This document shows positions 1 through 9,521 of a stretch of 64,000 nt of DNA, piece by piece. Source of the DNA: an uncultured Sporosarcina sp. Lineage in GTDB: Bacteria > Bacillota > Bacilli > Bacillales_A > Planococcaceae. Both the position numbers and the translations under genes were made by a program. The stretch is taken from assembly GCA_948469885.1 (NCBI GenBank), contig CAOKMT010000006.1, positions 41,643 to 105,642 on the forward strand. The letters are read 5' to 3'. The notes beneath the pieces were generated by a model that saw only the letters and a program-made list of their open reading frames with translations, ran no database searches and was not told the DNA's origin. Positions within the stretch are counted from its first letter, which is position 1. Each line of letters begins with the position of its first letter.

Positions 1-1
1 C

Positions 2-364
2 ATGAAAGAGCGTCATTATAAGCTGACAGACGAACCGATTGAAATACTGGAACGGCGGATTGATGAATTAATGGAAGAAGCGCCGCCATTGGAAAAGTTC
101 ATCTTACCAGGGGGGGCGCCGGCTGCAGCGACGTTGCATATTGCACGAACAGTCACGAGACGGGCTGAACGGGTAACTGTTACGCTTATGAAAGAAATAG
201 AAGATGTGTCACCTGTTGTCAGCCGCTATTTAAATAGGCTATCCGATTACTTTTTTGTTGCCGCACGCATTGTGAATTCACGCCTCAATATTCCGGATAA
301 CGAATATGTCCGGAGCGCGAAAGTGTTTAGAACAGGGAAGTCTGATAAGAAAAAGGATGAATGA
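2..364 (+). CDS. pduO: Cobalamin adenosyltransferase, PduO type, 3' part only
   Basis: Transfers adenosyl from ATP to cob(I)alamin, making adenosylcobalamin. Only about 120 C-terminal residues are in the window; PduO-type enzymes are usually 180-190 residues, so the N-terminal ATP-binding part and true start lie upstream and the ATG at base 2 is probably internal. The helical core motif is visible: RRAER followed about 30 residues on by SRYLNRLSDYFFVAARIVN, the PduO/MMAB signature. The stop is 4 bases before the next likely start, so the genes look co-transcribed. Its product is the cofactor of IcmF encoded at 9.5-12.8 kb. Confidence 0.88.
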   Translation: MKERHYKLTDEPIEILERRIDELMEEAPPLEKFILPGGAPAAATLHIARTVTRRAERVTVTLMKEIEDVSPVVSRYLNRLSDYFFVAARIVNSRLNIPDNEYVRSAKVFRTGKSDKKKDE

Positions 365-368
365 ACGT

Positions 369-854
369 ATGCAATTGAAACGACTGACATTGACCGCCAT
401 GTTTGCAGCGCTATGCGCTGTCGGCGGTCTGTTGAAAATTCCAATTGCCATTGGATCGACTGCCCTTGATTCAACGCCGGCCCTTTTATCTGCGGCTTTT
501 TTGCCGCCGTTTTACGCAGGCTTGGCATCAGGTATCGGCCATACGGCTTCGGCGATGTATGCTGGGTTTCCGCTAGGCCCTTTTCATCTGTTCATCGCAC
601 TTGAAATGCTCTGTATAGTCGCTGTTTTTGCCTGGTTGCATAAAGCGCAAAAAAATACTTTGAAATGGGTGTTTTTCATCGTCGCGAATGGTTTGCTCGC
701 TCCAATTCCATTCTATTTCCTTGTTTCTCCGGCTTTTTTCTTCGGCGCGGTTCCGTCCATCTTTGTGGCAACGCTTGTAAACGCAGTGCTTGCTGCTGTC
801 GCCATGCCAGCATTGCAAGCGGTGGCGAATCGTGAATGGGGGGAACTTCGATGA
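369..854 (+). CDS. cblT: ECF transporter S component, probable alpha-ribazole transporter
   Basis: Small hydrophobic protein of 161 residues with five or six predicted membrane segments, the size and build of the substrate-binding S component of an energy-coupling-factor transporter. The N-terminal TAMFAALCAVGG segment is typical of S components. Placement between an adenosyltransferase and a PurM/ThiL-like kinase gene matches the CblT-CblS alpha-ribazole salvage pair described in Listeria and Geobacillus, so alpha-ribazole is the likely substrate by context. I chose ATG 369, after the upstream stop; ATG 357 is in frame but its purine run is only a base away. The stop overlaps the next start as ATGA. 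Confidence 0.62.
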   Translation: MQLKRLTLTAMFAALCAVGGLLKIPIAIGSTALDSTPALLSAAFLPPFYAGLASGIGHTASAMYAGFPLGPFHLFIALEMLCIVAVFAWLHKAQKNTLKWVFFIVANGLLAPIPFYFLVSPAFFFGAVPSIFVATLVNAVLAAVAMPALQAVANREWGELR

Positions 855-1534
855 GGAATGCCATAGATATAGGGAATGGTTTCATCGTAACGACCGATAA
901 TTCGGGAGGCATCGGTGAAAAGGAAAGGGATGTCGTTGCGGCTCCGGATCGAATCACCGCCCATTATGCCGCACGTGTCGCGCTGCTTGAACAATGGGCG
1001 GCCCATGCGGAACCGATGACCGTTTTACTTCACAACTTCACCGGTGATGGAAGTTGGATAAGCTACGTTGAAGGAGTGAAGGATTTATTCCATGAGGCTG
1101 GACTTGAAGTGCCGCCTATTCGTGGAAGCTCGGAAACGAATATGGAGCTCTTGCAATCCGCGGTTGCGGTGACGATGGTCGGCAAAAGGAAAAGAGTTGA
1201 AGCAGCAGAGGATTTGGAATGGTATACATACGGTACGCCTCTCGTCGGACAGGATGTATTGGAACGTTCAAAAGAGATCGCGTCTGTCAGACTTCTCTGG
1301 AAGGCGATTGAGGCTGGGGTTGTACATCGGATTTGGCCAGTCGGTTCGCGTGGGGTTTTGGAAGAGGTGCGGATGATGACAGGTAATTCCGAAGCACAAG
1401 TGGAGACGACACATCCAAGCGGTAAGTCAGCAGGCCCCGCAACTATTGTAATCCTGGGAATTCAAGCAGGAAAAAGGGAAGAAGCGGCTGAATTGCTTGG
1501 TCCGTCGATGAAGAAAATACGTATATTCTCGTAA
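851..1534 (+). CDS. cblS: PurM/ThiL-like ATP-binding protein, probable alpha-ribazole kinase
   Basis: Predicted 227-residue cytosolic protein. The N terminus (AIDIGNGFIVTTDNSGGIG followed by a KERD segment) looks like the ATP/metal-binding half of the PurM/ThiL superfamily. With the adjoining S component this fits CblS, which phosphorylates alpha-ribazole so it can enter lower-ligand assembly of cobalamin. ATG 851 is chosen because a GGGGGA ribosome site lies 7 bases upstream and the start overlaps the transporter stop as ATGA, a sign of translational coupling; the in-frame ATG at 836 lacks such a site. Function rests on neighbourhood and remembered family resemblance. Confidence 0.6.
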   Translation: MRNAIDIGNGFIVTTDNSGGIGEKERDVVAAPDRITAHYAARVALLEQWAAHAEPMTVLLHNFTGDGSWISYVEGVKDLFHEAGLEVPPIRGSSETNMELLQSAVAVTMVGKRKRVEAAEDLEWYTYGTPLVGQDVLERSKEIASVRLLWKAIEAGVVHRIWPVGSRGVLEEVRMMTGNSEAQVETTHPSGKSAGPATIVILGIQAGKREEAAELLGPSMKKIRIFS

Positions 1535-1535
1535 A

Positions 1536-1613
1536 GCCCGTGTACTGGGATTGGCAAAACGTGAAATTTTGTCAATGGCTAGCATATGCGGGTTTTGTTT
1601 TGCGGAAATTGTT
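1536..1613 (+). terminator. Probable terminator of the cobalamin-salvage operon
   Basis: A long imperfect hairpin: CCCG and CGGG at the base, ATTG/CAAT and CAAAA/TTTTG toward the loop, followed by TTTTGTTTTG. It directly follows the cblS-like stop. Confidence 0.55.
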
Positions 1614-1682
1614 AAAAAGGGGGATTTTCCTCCTTATCCAAAATTAATTTACAGACAATTTACACATTATTACTATTTGGCA

Positions 1683-1712
1683 TTGACTGAATGATCGCTC
1701 ATATTCTACAAT
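1683..1712 (+). promoter_or_regulatory. SigA-type promoter for fadF with FadR-like operator
   Basis: TTGACT at 1683-1688 and TACAAT at 1707-1712 are 18 bases apart. Between them lies the imperfect palindrome TGAATGA-tcgc-TCATATTC (1688-1706), which resembles the TGAATGA/TCATTCA operator of B. subtilis FadR, a TetR-family repressor released by long-chain acyl-CoA. Location over the core promoter suits repression. Confidence 0.55.
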
Positions 1713-1811
1713 AGTGAAAAGGCTATCGACAGAAAAGTTCTCATCTATTACACTATTTCTAATAATTCGTTTTTGTCGACAAGTTTAGCAAAGGGGAAGG
1801 GGAGAGTTTGC

Positions 1812-3959
1812 ATGGGTCCATTGCTCATTGCCAACTGGATATTATTTCTAGGGGTTACAGCATATGCACTTGCATTATTCACGTATTTATTGAAGACAAG
1901 AACACAATTCGTCAAACTCGGAAGAAAACAAGAGTTTGATGACAGCGTTGCAGAACGTCTGCGCAACATATGGGTGTATGTCTTTGGGCAAAAGAAGTTA
2001 CTGAAGGACAAAAAGAGTGGGACGATTCACGTTCTATTTTTCTACGGATTCCTACTCGTCCAATTCGGAGCGATTGACCTTATTTGGAAAGGATTGAAAC
2101 CGGGATCCCATTTACCATTAGGTCCAGTTTACGGCGCATTTACATTTTTTCAAGAAATTGTCGTATTGACGATTCTTGTCGCGGTCGTATGGGCGTTCCA
2201 TCGACGTTATGTCGAGAAGCTAGTCCGGCTGAAACGGGGTTGGAAATCGGGCTTGGTCCTTATTTTCATCGGCGGGCTTATGCTTTCGACGCTCTTATCG
2301 AATGGGATGAACATGATTTGGCAAGGGAATGCGTTGACGTGGACGGAGCCTGTCGCTTCGGCGATTGCAGCGGTATTCAGCTTCATGCCTGCAACCGGGG
2401 CTGCGACTGTGTTTTTTATTGGATGGTGGATCCATTTATTGATTTTACTGACGTTCCTGATCTATGTACCACAATCGAAGCACGCGCATTTGATCGCAGG
2501 GCCGGTCAATACGTATTTCCATCGGCTTGAAAATGCGGGAAAACTAAAGCCGATCGATTTTGAAGCGATGGAAACGGCGGAAACGGAAGAGGACATGCCT
2601 GCACTTGGGGTCGGTAAAATTACCGATTTCACGGATATTCAAATGATCGATTTCTATGCGTGTGTAGAATGCGGTCGCTGTACGAATATGTGCCCGGCAT
2701 CTGGCACAGGTAAAATGTTGTCGCCGATGGATCTGATCACAAAACTACGTGATAATTTGACGAATACGGGCGCACTTGTCACAAAGCAACAGCCTTGGGT
2801 GCCGACATTCGCGTTCAGCAATACGCAAGGGAACCAAATTGCGCTAGCCGCTGGTTTGGAAGGCGCGACGCCGGAAGAGATTTACAATCCTTCGTTAATC
2901 GGTGATGTTATTACGGAAGAAGAAATTTGGGCTTGTACGACGTGCCGGAACTGTGAAGACCAATGTCCGGTCATGAACGAACATGTCGACAAAATCATTG
3001 ATTTGCGTCGTCATCTCGTCATGGTTGAAGGGAAGATGAACCCGGATGCACAACGTGCGATGACGAACATCGAACGTCAAGGAAACCCTTGGGGATTGAA
3101 CCGGAAGGAAAAAGAGAACTGGCGTGATGCACGTCCGGATCTTCATATTCCAACGGTGAAAGAGTTGAAAAAAGCGGACGAGGAATTCGAATATTTATTC
3201 TGGGTCGGTTCCATGGGTGCTTTCGACAACCGTTCACAAAAGATCGCATTGTCTTTTGCACATCTTATGAACAAAGCGGGCGTTAAATTCGCAATACTCG
3301 GAAACAAAGAGAAGAACTCCGGAGATACACCGAGACGTCTCGGAAACGAGTTTTTATTCCAAGAGCTTGCGGAATCGAATATTAAAGAATTTGAAAAAGC
3401 TGGCGTTACGAAAATTGTAACGGTTGACCCGCATGCATATAATATTTTCAAAAATGAATATCCGGATTTCGGTTTTAAAGCAGAAGTGTTGCATCATACA
3501 GAAATGCTTTACGATTTAGTCCAAAAAGGCATTTTGAAACCGGAACATCCGATTGATGAGACGATTACATTCCATGATTCCTGCTATTTAGGTCGCTACA
3601 ACGAGGTTTACGATCCACCGCGTGAAATTTTGAAAGCGATTCCGGGCGTCAAGTTGATCGAGATGAAGCGAAACCGGGAAGATGGCATGTGCTGTGGGGC
3701 GGGCGGAGGCCTCATGTGGATGGAAGAAGATACGGGTCATCGTATCAACGTAGCACGTACGGAACAGGCGCTTGAAGTGAGCCCTGGCATTATCTCTTCA
3801 GGTTGTCCGTATTGCTTGACGATGTTATCGGACGGGACAAAAGCGATTGAAGTCGAAGATACGGTCGGCACGTATGATATTGCGGAATTGCTTGAGCGTT
3901 CCATTTTCGGCGAAAAGTTTGAAGCGTCGACAGCGGAAGAAGAACCGATTTTACAGTAA
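1812..3959 (+). CDS. fadF: Membrane-bound iron-sulfur oxidoreductase of beta-oxidation
   Basis: 715 residues. The N-terminal 250 or so form several membrane segments like the cytochrome subunit of nitrate/heterodisulfide reductases. Two ferredoxin-type 4Fe-4S motifs follow (CVECGRCTNMCP near residue 283 and CTTCRNCEDQCP near 375), then two CCG-type cysteine-rich domains (SCYLGRYN near 590, MCCGAGGG near 626, SGCPYC near 663). This is the architecture of B. subtilis FadF/YwjF, thought to pass electrons from acyl-CoA dehydrogenases via electron-transfer flavoprotein to quinone. ATG 1812 has a GGGGAAGGGGAG site upstream; the longer in-frame reading from 1773 has none. The beta-oxidation genes downstream support the role. 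Confidence 0.9.
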   Translation: MGPLLIANWILFLGVTAYALALFTYLLKTRTQFVKLGRKQEFDDSVAERLRNIWVYVFGQKKLLKDKKSGTIHVLFFYGFLLVQFGAIDLIWKGLKPGSHLPLGPVYGAFTFFQEIVVLTILVAVVWAFHRRYVEKLVRLKRGWKSGLVLIFIGGLMLSTLLSNGMNMIWQGNALTWTEPVASAIAAVFSFMPATGAATVFFIGWWIHLLILLTFLIYVPQSKHAHLIAGPVNTYFHRLENAGKLKPIDFEAMETAETEEDMPALGVGKITDFTDIQMIDFYACVECGRCTNMCPASGTGKMLSPMDLITKLRDNLTNTGALVTKQQPWVPTFAFSNTQGNQIALAAGLEGATPEEIYNPSLIGDVITEEEIWACTTCRNCEDQCPVMNEHVDKIIDLRRHLVMVEGKMNPDAQRAMTNIERQGNPWGLNRKEKENWRDARPDLHIPTVKELKKADEEFEYLFWVGSMGAFDNRSQKIALSFAHLMNKAGVKFAILGNKEKNSGDTPRRLGNEFLFQELAESNIKEFEKAGVTKIVTVDPHAYNIFKNEYPDFGFKAEVLHHTEMLYDLVQKGILKPEHPIDETITFHDSCYLGRYNEVYDPPREILKAIPGVKLIEMKRNREDGMCCGAGGGLMWMEEDTGHRINVARTEQALEVSPGIISSGCPYCLTMLSDGTKAIEVEDTVGTYDIAELLERSIFGEKFEASTAEEEPILQ

Positions 3960-4052
3960 ACTATATACAGATAATGTACTAAAAGAAAAATCTATAATCC
4001 GTATTAACTTTATTGATAGAATTATTAGAATTTGATATATTGATAAGTAATT

Positions 4053-4084
4053 GAAGAAGGGGTGCGTGCACTCCTTCTTTTTTT
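4053..4084 (+). terminator. Intrinsic terminator after fadF
   Basis: AAGAAGG-G-GTGC-gt-GCAC-T-CCTTCTT forms a nearly perfect hairpin followed by seven T. It separates fadF from the thiolase operon. Confidence 0.85.
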
Positions 4085-4124
4085 GTCACTATCCGGTGAG
4101 CGAGCGTTCAGTCGTCCGTTTGCC

Positions 4125-4255
4125 AATCGAACAGCGGGGGGTTCGATTTGTCGCATTTCTGCGCTTTTTGCAGAAATTAAGACACTCTTCAGGACGTGGT
4201 GTCTTTAGCATACGTTCCTCTTTTGTTCAGCGGGCGTTAAAACACCCACTGAACA
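4125..4255. other. Four consecutive hairpins between fadF and the thiolase gene
   Basis: Four short inverted repeats stand head to tail in the 400-base gap: AATCGAAC/GTTCGATT (4125-4148), ATTTCTGC/GCAGAAAT (4155-4177), AAGACAC/GTGTCTT (4179-4205) and TGTTCAG..GGG..GTT with its partner (4224-4255, two C-A mismatches). No run of T follows any, so they are not ordinary terminators. They may form a structured leader RNA or a decayed hairpin-type mobile element. The small open frame at 4051-4290 looks spurious. Confidence 0.5.
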
Positions 4256-4362
4256 CAGTGAAACAAAAACGCAATCACTTCATCACCTAAAGGGGCGGGA
4301 GTCTTCTGCTGAAGAAAGGTAGAATGAAGGCGTTTTCAACAAATAGACGGAGGCGATGACAA

Positions 4363-5550
4363 GTGGGAAGAACAGTAATTTTAGACGGTGCCCGAACAGC
4401 TTTTGGAAAATTTGGTGGAGCATTGGAGCAGCTAACGGCAAGTGATCTTGGAGGCGTTGCCATTCAAGAAGCACTTCGGCGCGCGAATGTGGAGAACAAC
4501 GAAGTGGACGAAGTGATCATCGGCACGGTGTTGCAGGCGGGGCAAGGGCAAATCCCATCAAGGCAAGCGGCGACGAAAGCGGGACTGCCGTGGGATGTGA
4601 AAACGGAAACGATCAATAAAGTATGCGCTTCTGGCATGAGAAGCGTGACACTCGGGGATCAGCTGATTCGACTCGGGGACGAGGAAGTCATCGTTGCTGG
4701 CGGTATGGAATCAATGTCGAAGGCTCCTTATTACTTACCAAAAGGGCGTTTCGGCTTGAAAATGGGAGACACCGAGCTGGTAGACGGTTTGCTTTACGAT
4801 GGGCTGACATGTGCTTTCGCCACGGACCGTGTCCATATGGGAACTTACGGCAATAAGGCGGCGAATGAGTTTACGCTCTCTCGTGAAGAGCAAGACGAAT
4901 GGGCATTACGCAGCCACGAACGAGCAGTGAAAGCGATGGAAGCGGGGATATGGGCCGAAGAAATTGCCCCTGTTGAGATTCCTCAGCGCAAAGGTGAGCC
5001 CGTCATCGTCGATACAGACGAAGCACCAAGAAAGGATACATCCCTCGAAACACTGGCTAAACTACGACCGGCTTTCGGGAAAGATGGGACGATTACAGCG
5101 GGAAATGCTCCAGGTGTGAATGATGGCGCCTGTGCACTCGTTTTAATGAGCGAGAAACGTGCTAAGCAGGAAGGAAAGACGCCTCTCGCAACAATTATCG
5201 GACACGCGGAAGTGGCAATTGAACCAGAAAACTTCCCGCAAACACCAGGTCATGTCATCAATCAACTATTGGAAAAAACGGGGAAAAAGCTTGAAGACAT
5301 TGACCTATTTGAAATTAACGAAGCATTTTCAGCCGTAGCACTGGCAAGCTCAAAAATTGCTGATCTCGATGTTGAAAAAGTGAATGTGAATGGTGGGGCA
5401 GTGGCGCTTGGCCATCCGATCGGCGCAAGCGGGGCACGGATTATCCTGACATTGGCGTACGAATTGAAACGTCGGGGTGGCGGCATTGGTGTCGCCGCAA
5501 TTTGCTCAGGCGGCGGGCAAGGCGACGCGATTATGATAGAGGTAGTTTGA
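4363..5550 (+). CDS. Acetyl-CoA C-acyltransferase (thiolase)
   Basis: Thiolase of 395 residues, usual for the family. It cleaves 3-ketoacyl-CoA, or condenses two acetyl-CoA, in the cytosol. All catalytic features are present: nucleophile Cys88 in [14 protein letters not shown] near 318, His350 in [10 protein letters not shown] and Cys381 in CSGGGQG. The GTG start has ACGGAGG nine bases upstream. It opens a run of five co-directional genes (thiolase, hydroxyacyl-CoA dehydrogenase, two acyl-CoA dehydrogenases, TetR), so a degradative role is likely; chain-length preference cannot be read from sequence. Confidence 0.93.
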   Translation: MGRTVILDGARTAFGKFGGALEQLTASDLGGVAIQEALRRANVENNEVDEVIIGTVLQAGQGQIPSRQAATKAGLPWDVKTETINKVCASGMRSVTLGDQLIRLGDEEVIVAGGMESMSKAPYYLPKGRFGLKMGDTELVDGLLYDGLTCAFATDRVHMGTYGNKAANEFTLSREEQDEWALRSHERAVKAMEAGIWAEEIAPVEIPQRKGEPVIVDTDEAPRKDTSLETLAKLRPAFGKDGTITAGNAPGVNDGACALVLMSEKRAKQEGKTPLATIIGHAEVAIEPENFPQTPGHVINQLLEKTGKKLEDIDLFEINEAFSAVALASSKIADLDVEKVNVNGGAVALGHPIGASGARIILTLAYELKRRGGGIGVAAICSGGGQGDAIMIEVV

Positions 5551-5702
5551 TAGTTGGGGAACGGGATCATTTATGAACATGCGCGATAACTGCATAAGAA
5601 GCGCGGATAGCATCCGCCTGAAGTGGAAATCAACAGTCTGCAAACCCGACATCATACGGGGGCTTTTCAGTGGCTTTAAAAACAAAGGGGGAATGGGTTC
5701 TA

Positions 5703-6548
5703 ATGAAAAAAGTAATGGTCATCGGGGCGGGACAAATGGGTTCGGGGATTGCCCAAGTATGTGCCCAAGCGGGGTACGCTGTTTTATTAAATGATATAAA
5801 TGAAGATTCATATGATAAAGGGATACAAGTCATTACGAAAAATCTTGCGCGTAATGTAGAGAAGGGGCGGATGACTGAGGAAGAGAAAGAAGCGATTCTC
5901 GGTCGTATTTCCAAGTCACTCGATTTACAAGACGCCGAAAATGTGGACATCGTCATTGAAGCCGCGGTCGAAAATATGTCGATCAAGCGGTCGATCTTTT
6001 CGAAACTCGATGAAATTGCACCTGCACATGCTATTCTTGCTTCCAACACATCGTCTCTTCCGATTACGGAAATCGCAGCTGCAACGAACCGGCCGGAAAA
6101 AGTGATCGGCATGCACTTCATGAACCCTGTTCCTGTCATGCAACTTGTCGAGATTATTCGAGGACTCGCAACAGCGGATGAAGTGTATGAAGCAGTCGAA
6201 GCGATGACGAGAAAGTTATCTAAGACACCTGTGGAAGTGAATGATTTCCCGGGATTCGTCGCGAACAGAGTACTTATGCCGATGATCAATGAAGCAATTT
6301 ATACATTATATGAAGGCGTCGCAACGGAAGAAGCGATTGACGAAGTGATGAAACTTGGCATGAATCATCCGATGGGTCCGTTGCAACTTGCTGACTTCAT
6401 CGGTCTGGACACTTGCCTTTACATTATGGAAACGCTATATGAAGGGTTTGGAGATTCAAAATACCGACCTTGCCCATTGTTACGGAAATATGTGAAAGCG
6501 GGTTGGCTCGGGAAAAAAGCGGGTCGCGGTTTTTACGTGTATAGCTAA
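5703..6548 (+). CDS. hbd: 3-hydroxybutyryl-CoA dehydrogenase
   Basis: 281 residues, the standard length of the single-function short-chain 3-hydroxyacyl-CoA dehydrogenase. NAD-binding GAGQMGSGIAQVCAQAG is at residues 7-23, SNTSSLPI and the catalytic-His motif HFMNPVPVM in the middle, and DFPGFVANRVLMPM opens the C-terminal domain. It oxidises 3-hydroxybutyryl-CoA to acetoacetyl-CoA, feeding the thiolase encoded upstream. ATG 5703 follows an AAAGGGGG site; 33 upstream in-frame bases lack a site. B. subtilis MmgB is a comparable enzyme. Confidence 0.92.
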   Translation: MKKVMVIGAGQMGSGIAQVCAQAGYAVLLNDINEDSYDKGIQVITKNLARNVEKGRMTEEEKEAILGRISKSLDLQDAENVDIVIEAAVENMSIKRSIFSKLDEIAPAHAILASNTSSLPITEIAAATNRPEKVIGMHFMNPVPVMQLVEIIRGLATADEVYEAVEAMTRKLSKTPVEVNDFPGFVANRVLMPMINEAIYTLYEGVATEEAIDEVMKLGMNHPMGPLQLADFIGLDTCLYIMETLYEGFGDSKYRPCPLLRKYVKAGWLGKKAGRGFYVYS

Positions 6549-6561
6549 AGGAGGCGTGCCT

Positions 6562-7698
6562 ATGGATTTACAATTCACCGAAGAGCAACAACTGATGCGG
6601 AAGATGGTAAGAGATTTCGCTAAAAATGAAATTGAGCCGTTCATCCCGCAAATGGAAACGGGTGCGTTTCCGCGAGAAATTGTAACGAAAATGGGAGAGC
6701 TCGGTTTGATGGGCATTACCGTCCCTAAACAGTACGGCGGTTCGGAAATGGACTTCATCTCTTATATTATTGCTATTACCGAACTGTCTAAAGTAAGTGC
6801 TGTCGTTGGTGTTATTTTATCCGTCCATACGTCGGTCGGGATAAATCCCATTATGCAGTTTGGGAATGACGAGCAGAAAGCCCGGTACTTGCCGAAAATG
6901 GCGAGTGGCGAATACCTAGGTGCATTTTGTTTAACTGAATCATCGTCCGGTTCCGATGCCGCTTCCCTGAAAACTCGGGCGGTCAAAAAGGGAGAGCACT
7001 ATGTGTTGAACGGTTCAAAAATGTTCATCACGAACGGTGGAGAGGCGGATGTATATATCGTGTTCGCTTCGACAGATCCAGCCGCCAAAACATATGGCTT
7101 ATCGGCGTTCATTGTCGATAAGGATACACCCGGTCTCCAAATCGGGAAAAATGAGCGGAAGATGGGGCTTCATGGTTCAAGAACAGTGTCTTTAACTTTC
7201 GATAATATGAAAGTACCTGTTCGAAACAGGCTAGGTGCGGAAGGGCAAGGATTTAAAATTGCCATGGCGAATTTGGATGTCGGCCGAATCGGTATTGCAG
7301 CTCAGGCGCTTGGCATCGCTCAAGCATCTTTGGAGGCCTCCGTCCATTATGCAAATGAACGAAGCCAATTTGGGAAACCAATTGCCGCGCAACAAGGGAT
7401 CGGCTTCAAACTGGCGGATATGGCTTCGGCGGTTGAGGCGGCACAACTGCTCGTCTACCGCGCTGCCTTTCTTCGTGCGCAAGGATTGCCTTGTGGAAAA
7501 GAAGGTTCGATGGCAAAGCTATTTGCTTCCAAAGCGGCTGTCGACAATTCGATTGAAGCCGTTCAAATTTTCGGGGGCTATGGTTACACGGAAGATTATC
7601 CAGTGGAAAGATTTTTTCGTGATGCCAAAGTGACTGAAATTTACGAAGGAACGAGCGAGATCCAACGTATTGTCATTGCCAAACATTTACTCGATTGA
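6562..7698 (+). CDS. Acyl-CoA dehydrogenase (first of two)
   Basis: FAD enzyme of 378 residues that introduces the alpha-beta double bond into acyl-CoA and passes electrons to electron-transfer flavoprotein. Family marks are the N-terminal helix MDLQFTEEQQLMRKMVRDFA, LTESSSGSDAAS for flavin contact, and the C-terminal GGYGYTEDYPVERFFRDAK leading into IYEGTSEIQ with the catalytic Glu. ATG 6562 is seven bases after a full AAAGGAGG; the GTG at 6556 is too close to it. Chain-length or branched-chain preference is not evident, but the nearby IcmF makes short branched substrates plausible. Confidence 0.92.
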   Translation: MDLQFTEEQQLMRKMVRDFAKNEIEPFIPQMETGAFPREIVTKMGELGLMGITVPKQYGGSEMDFISYIIAITELSKVSAVVGVILSVHTSVGINPIMQFGNDEQKARYLPKMASGEYLGAFCLTESSSGSDAASLKTRAVKKGEHYVLNGSKMFITNGGEADVYIVFASTDPAAKTYGLSAFIVDKDTPGLQIGKNERKMGLHGSRTVSLTFDNMKVPVRNRLGAEGQGFKIAMANLDVGRIGIAAQALGIAQASLEASVHYANERSQFGKPIAAQQGIGFKLADMASAVEAAQLLVYRAAFLRAQGLPCGKEGSMAKLFASKAAVDNSIEAVQIFGGYGYTEDYPVERFFRDAKVTEIYEGTSEIQRIVIAKHLLD

Positions 7699-7713
7699 AA
7701 AGGGGGAAACGAC

Positions 7714-8859
7714 ATGGATTTTAAATTGTCCGAAGAACATGCAATGATCCGAAAGATGGTGCGTGAATTTGCGGAAAAAGAAGTCGCTCCAACAGCGGCT
7801 GAACGGGACGAAGAAGAGCGTTTTGATCCGATTCTTTTTAAGAAGATGGCGGAACTCGGTTTGACCGGCATCCCTTGGCCGGAAAAATACGGCGGAATCG
7901 GCAGCGATTATCTTTCCTACGTCATTGCTGTTGAAGAACTTTCCCGTGTCTGTGCTTCCACGGGTGTGACGCTTTCCGCACATACGTCATTGGCAGGTTG
8001 GCCGCTCTATAAATACGGGACGGAAGCGCAAAAGCAGGAGTATTTGCGACCGTTGGCGGAAGGGACAAAAATCGGTGCGTACGGATTGACGGAACCCGCT
8101 TCAGGTTCGGATGCAGGCGCGATGAAGACGACTGCATATTTGGATGGAGACGATTATGTGTTAAATGGTTCCAAGATTTTCATTACGAATGGTGGCGTGG
8201 CGGATATTTACATCGTTTTTGCGGTGACGGATACTGGTGCAGTAGCAAAACGTCCGGAAACGAGCGCGTTTATCATTGAGAAAGACTTTCCAGGTTTTTC
8301 GGTCGGCAAAAAGGAGAAGAAGTTAGGCATTCGTTCGTCTCCAACGACGGAAATTATTTTTGACAATTGTCGCGTACCGAAAGAGAATCTGCTCGGTCAA
8401 AGAGGGGAAGGGTTCGTCATTGCGATGACGACGCTCGACGGGGGCAGGAATGGAATAGCGGCTCAAGCGGTTGGTATTGCGCAAGGGGCACTTGACGCTT
8501 CTGTTGACTATGCGAAAACGCGTAAACAATTCGGGAAGCCGATCGCTACAAATCAGGGGATCAGTTTTAAATTGGCGGATATGGCGACAGCAATTGAGGC
8601 ATCGAGATTATTAACGTATCAAGCGGCGTGGCTGGAATCGAATGGCAAGCCGTACGGTAAAGAATCTGCCATGGCAAAACTGATGGCGGGAGATACAGCG
8701 ATGAAGGTAACGACGGAGGCGGTTCAAGTATTCGGCGGTTATGGGTACACGAAGGATTATCCTGTTGAGCGTTATATGCGAGATGCCAAAATAACGCAAA
8801 TTTATGAAGGAACTCAGGAAATCCAACGTCTTGTCATCTCCCGGCTACTGACGAAATGA
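7714..8859 (+). CDS. Acyl-CoA dehydrogenase (second of two)
   Basis: 381-residue paralogue of the preceding gene, 15 bases after its stop. It keeps [31 protein letters not shown] and the catalytic IYEGTQEIQ. The two copies are diverged enough to suggest different acyl chain preferences rather than recent duplication. In B. subtilis acdA follows fadF at this position, so one of the pair is the acdA equivalent; which one cannot be decided by eye. The AAAAGGGGG site fits ATG 7714. Confidence 0.92.
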   Translation: MDFKLSEEHAMIRKMVREFAEKEVAPTAAERDEEERFDPILFKKMAELGLTGIPWPEKYGGIGSDYLSYVIAVEELSRVCASTGVTLSAHTSLAGWPLYKYGTEAQKQEYLRPLAEGTKIGAYGLTEPASGSDAGAMKTTAYLDGDDYVLNGSKIFITNGGVADIYIVFAVTDTGAVAKRPETSAFIIEKDFPGFSVGKKEKKLGIRSSPTTEIIFDNCRVPKENLLGQRGEGFVIAMTTLDGGRNGIAAQAVGIAQGALDASVDYAKTRKQFGKPIATNQGISFKLADMATAIEASRLLTYQAAWLESNGKPYGKESAMAKLMAGDTAMKVTTEAVQVFGGYGYTKDYPVERYMRDAKITQIYEGTQEIQRLVISRLLTK

Positions 8860-8873
8860 TCGGAGGTGCACGT

Positions 8874-9503
8874 GTGGATTCGAAATGTGAAGTGAAATCG
8901 TCTGTAAAAGATCGAAGTTTGATTGAAGTGAGGCGGGAACAGCTAATTTGCGGTGCAGTCAAACTGTTCAAAGAAAAAGGGTTTCACCGAACGACGACAC
9001 GTGAAATTGCGCAACAAGCGGGTTTCAGCATCGGCACACTCTATGAATATATCCGAACGAAAGAAGATGTATTGTTTCTCATCTGCGACAACATTTACAA
9101 CGAAGTACATCGTCGCTTGTTTACAGCGACAACAGCCCAAGGGACCGTCGAAGAAATTGAATTGGCCATCTATCGGTACTTTACATTGATCGATGATATG
9201 TCAGACGAGTTTGTTGTCATGTATCAAGAATCGAAGACATTATCGAAAGAAGCACTTCAATACGTTCTGAAGAAAGAAATGGAAATGGTCGCTTTATTTG
9301 AAAAACTGCTACAAGCTTGTGTCGATTCAGGGACGCTTCGTATCGGCCGGAAAGAAGTCGGCTTGGCTGCTCATCATATCATCGTCCAAGGACAAATGTG
9401 GGCTTTTCGCAGATGGGCGCTGTATGGGCAGTATACGATTGCAGACTATATCCAAGTCCAGACGGATCAGTTTTTCCGAGGTGTCATAGGTGACAGATCT
9501 TGA
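8874..9503 (+). CDS. TetR-family transcriptional regulator
   Basis: 209 residues. The N-terminal helix-turn-helix is clear (AVKLFKEKGFHRTTTREIAQQAGFSIGTLYEY), with a larger helical ligand-binding domain behind it. It lies directly after the acyl-CoA dehydrogenases and before icmF, and a FadR-like palindrome overlaps the fadF promoter, so an acyl-CoA-responsive repressor of this cluster is likely (inference). The start is GTG 8874, seven bases after CGGAGG; the in-frame ATG 8856 overlapping the previous stop lacks a ribosome site. Confidence 0.85.
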   Translation: MDSKCEVKSSVKDRSLIEVRREQLICGAVKLFKEKGFHRTTTREIAQQAGFSIGTLYEYIRTKEDVLFLICDNIYNEVHRRLFTATTAQGTVEEIELAIYRYFTLIDDMSDEFVVMYQESKTLSKEALQYVLKKEMEMVALFEKLLQACVDSGTLRIGRKEVGLAAHHIIVQGQMWAFRRWALYGQYTIADYIQVQTDQFFRGVIGDRS

Positions 9504-9521
9504 ATGATGGGAGGGGCAAAG

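Noticed and set aside
4051-4290. 79-residue plus-strand frame
   Set aside because: Runs through the fadF terminator and the four hairpins; no homology recognised.
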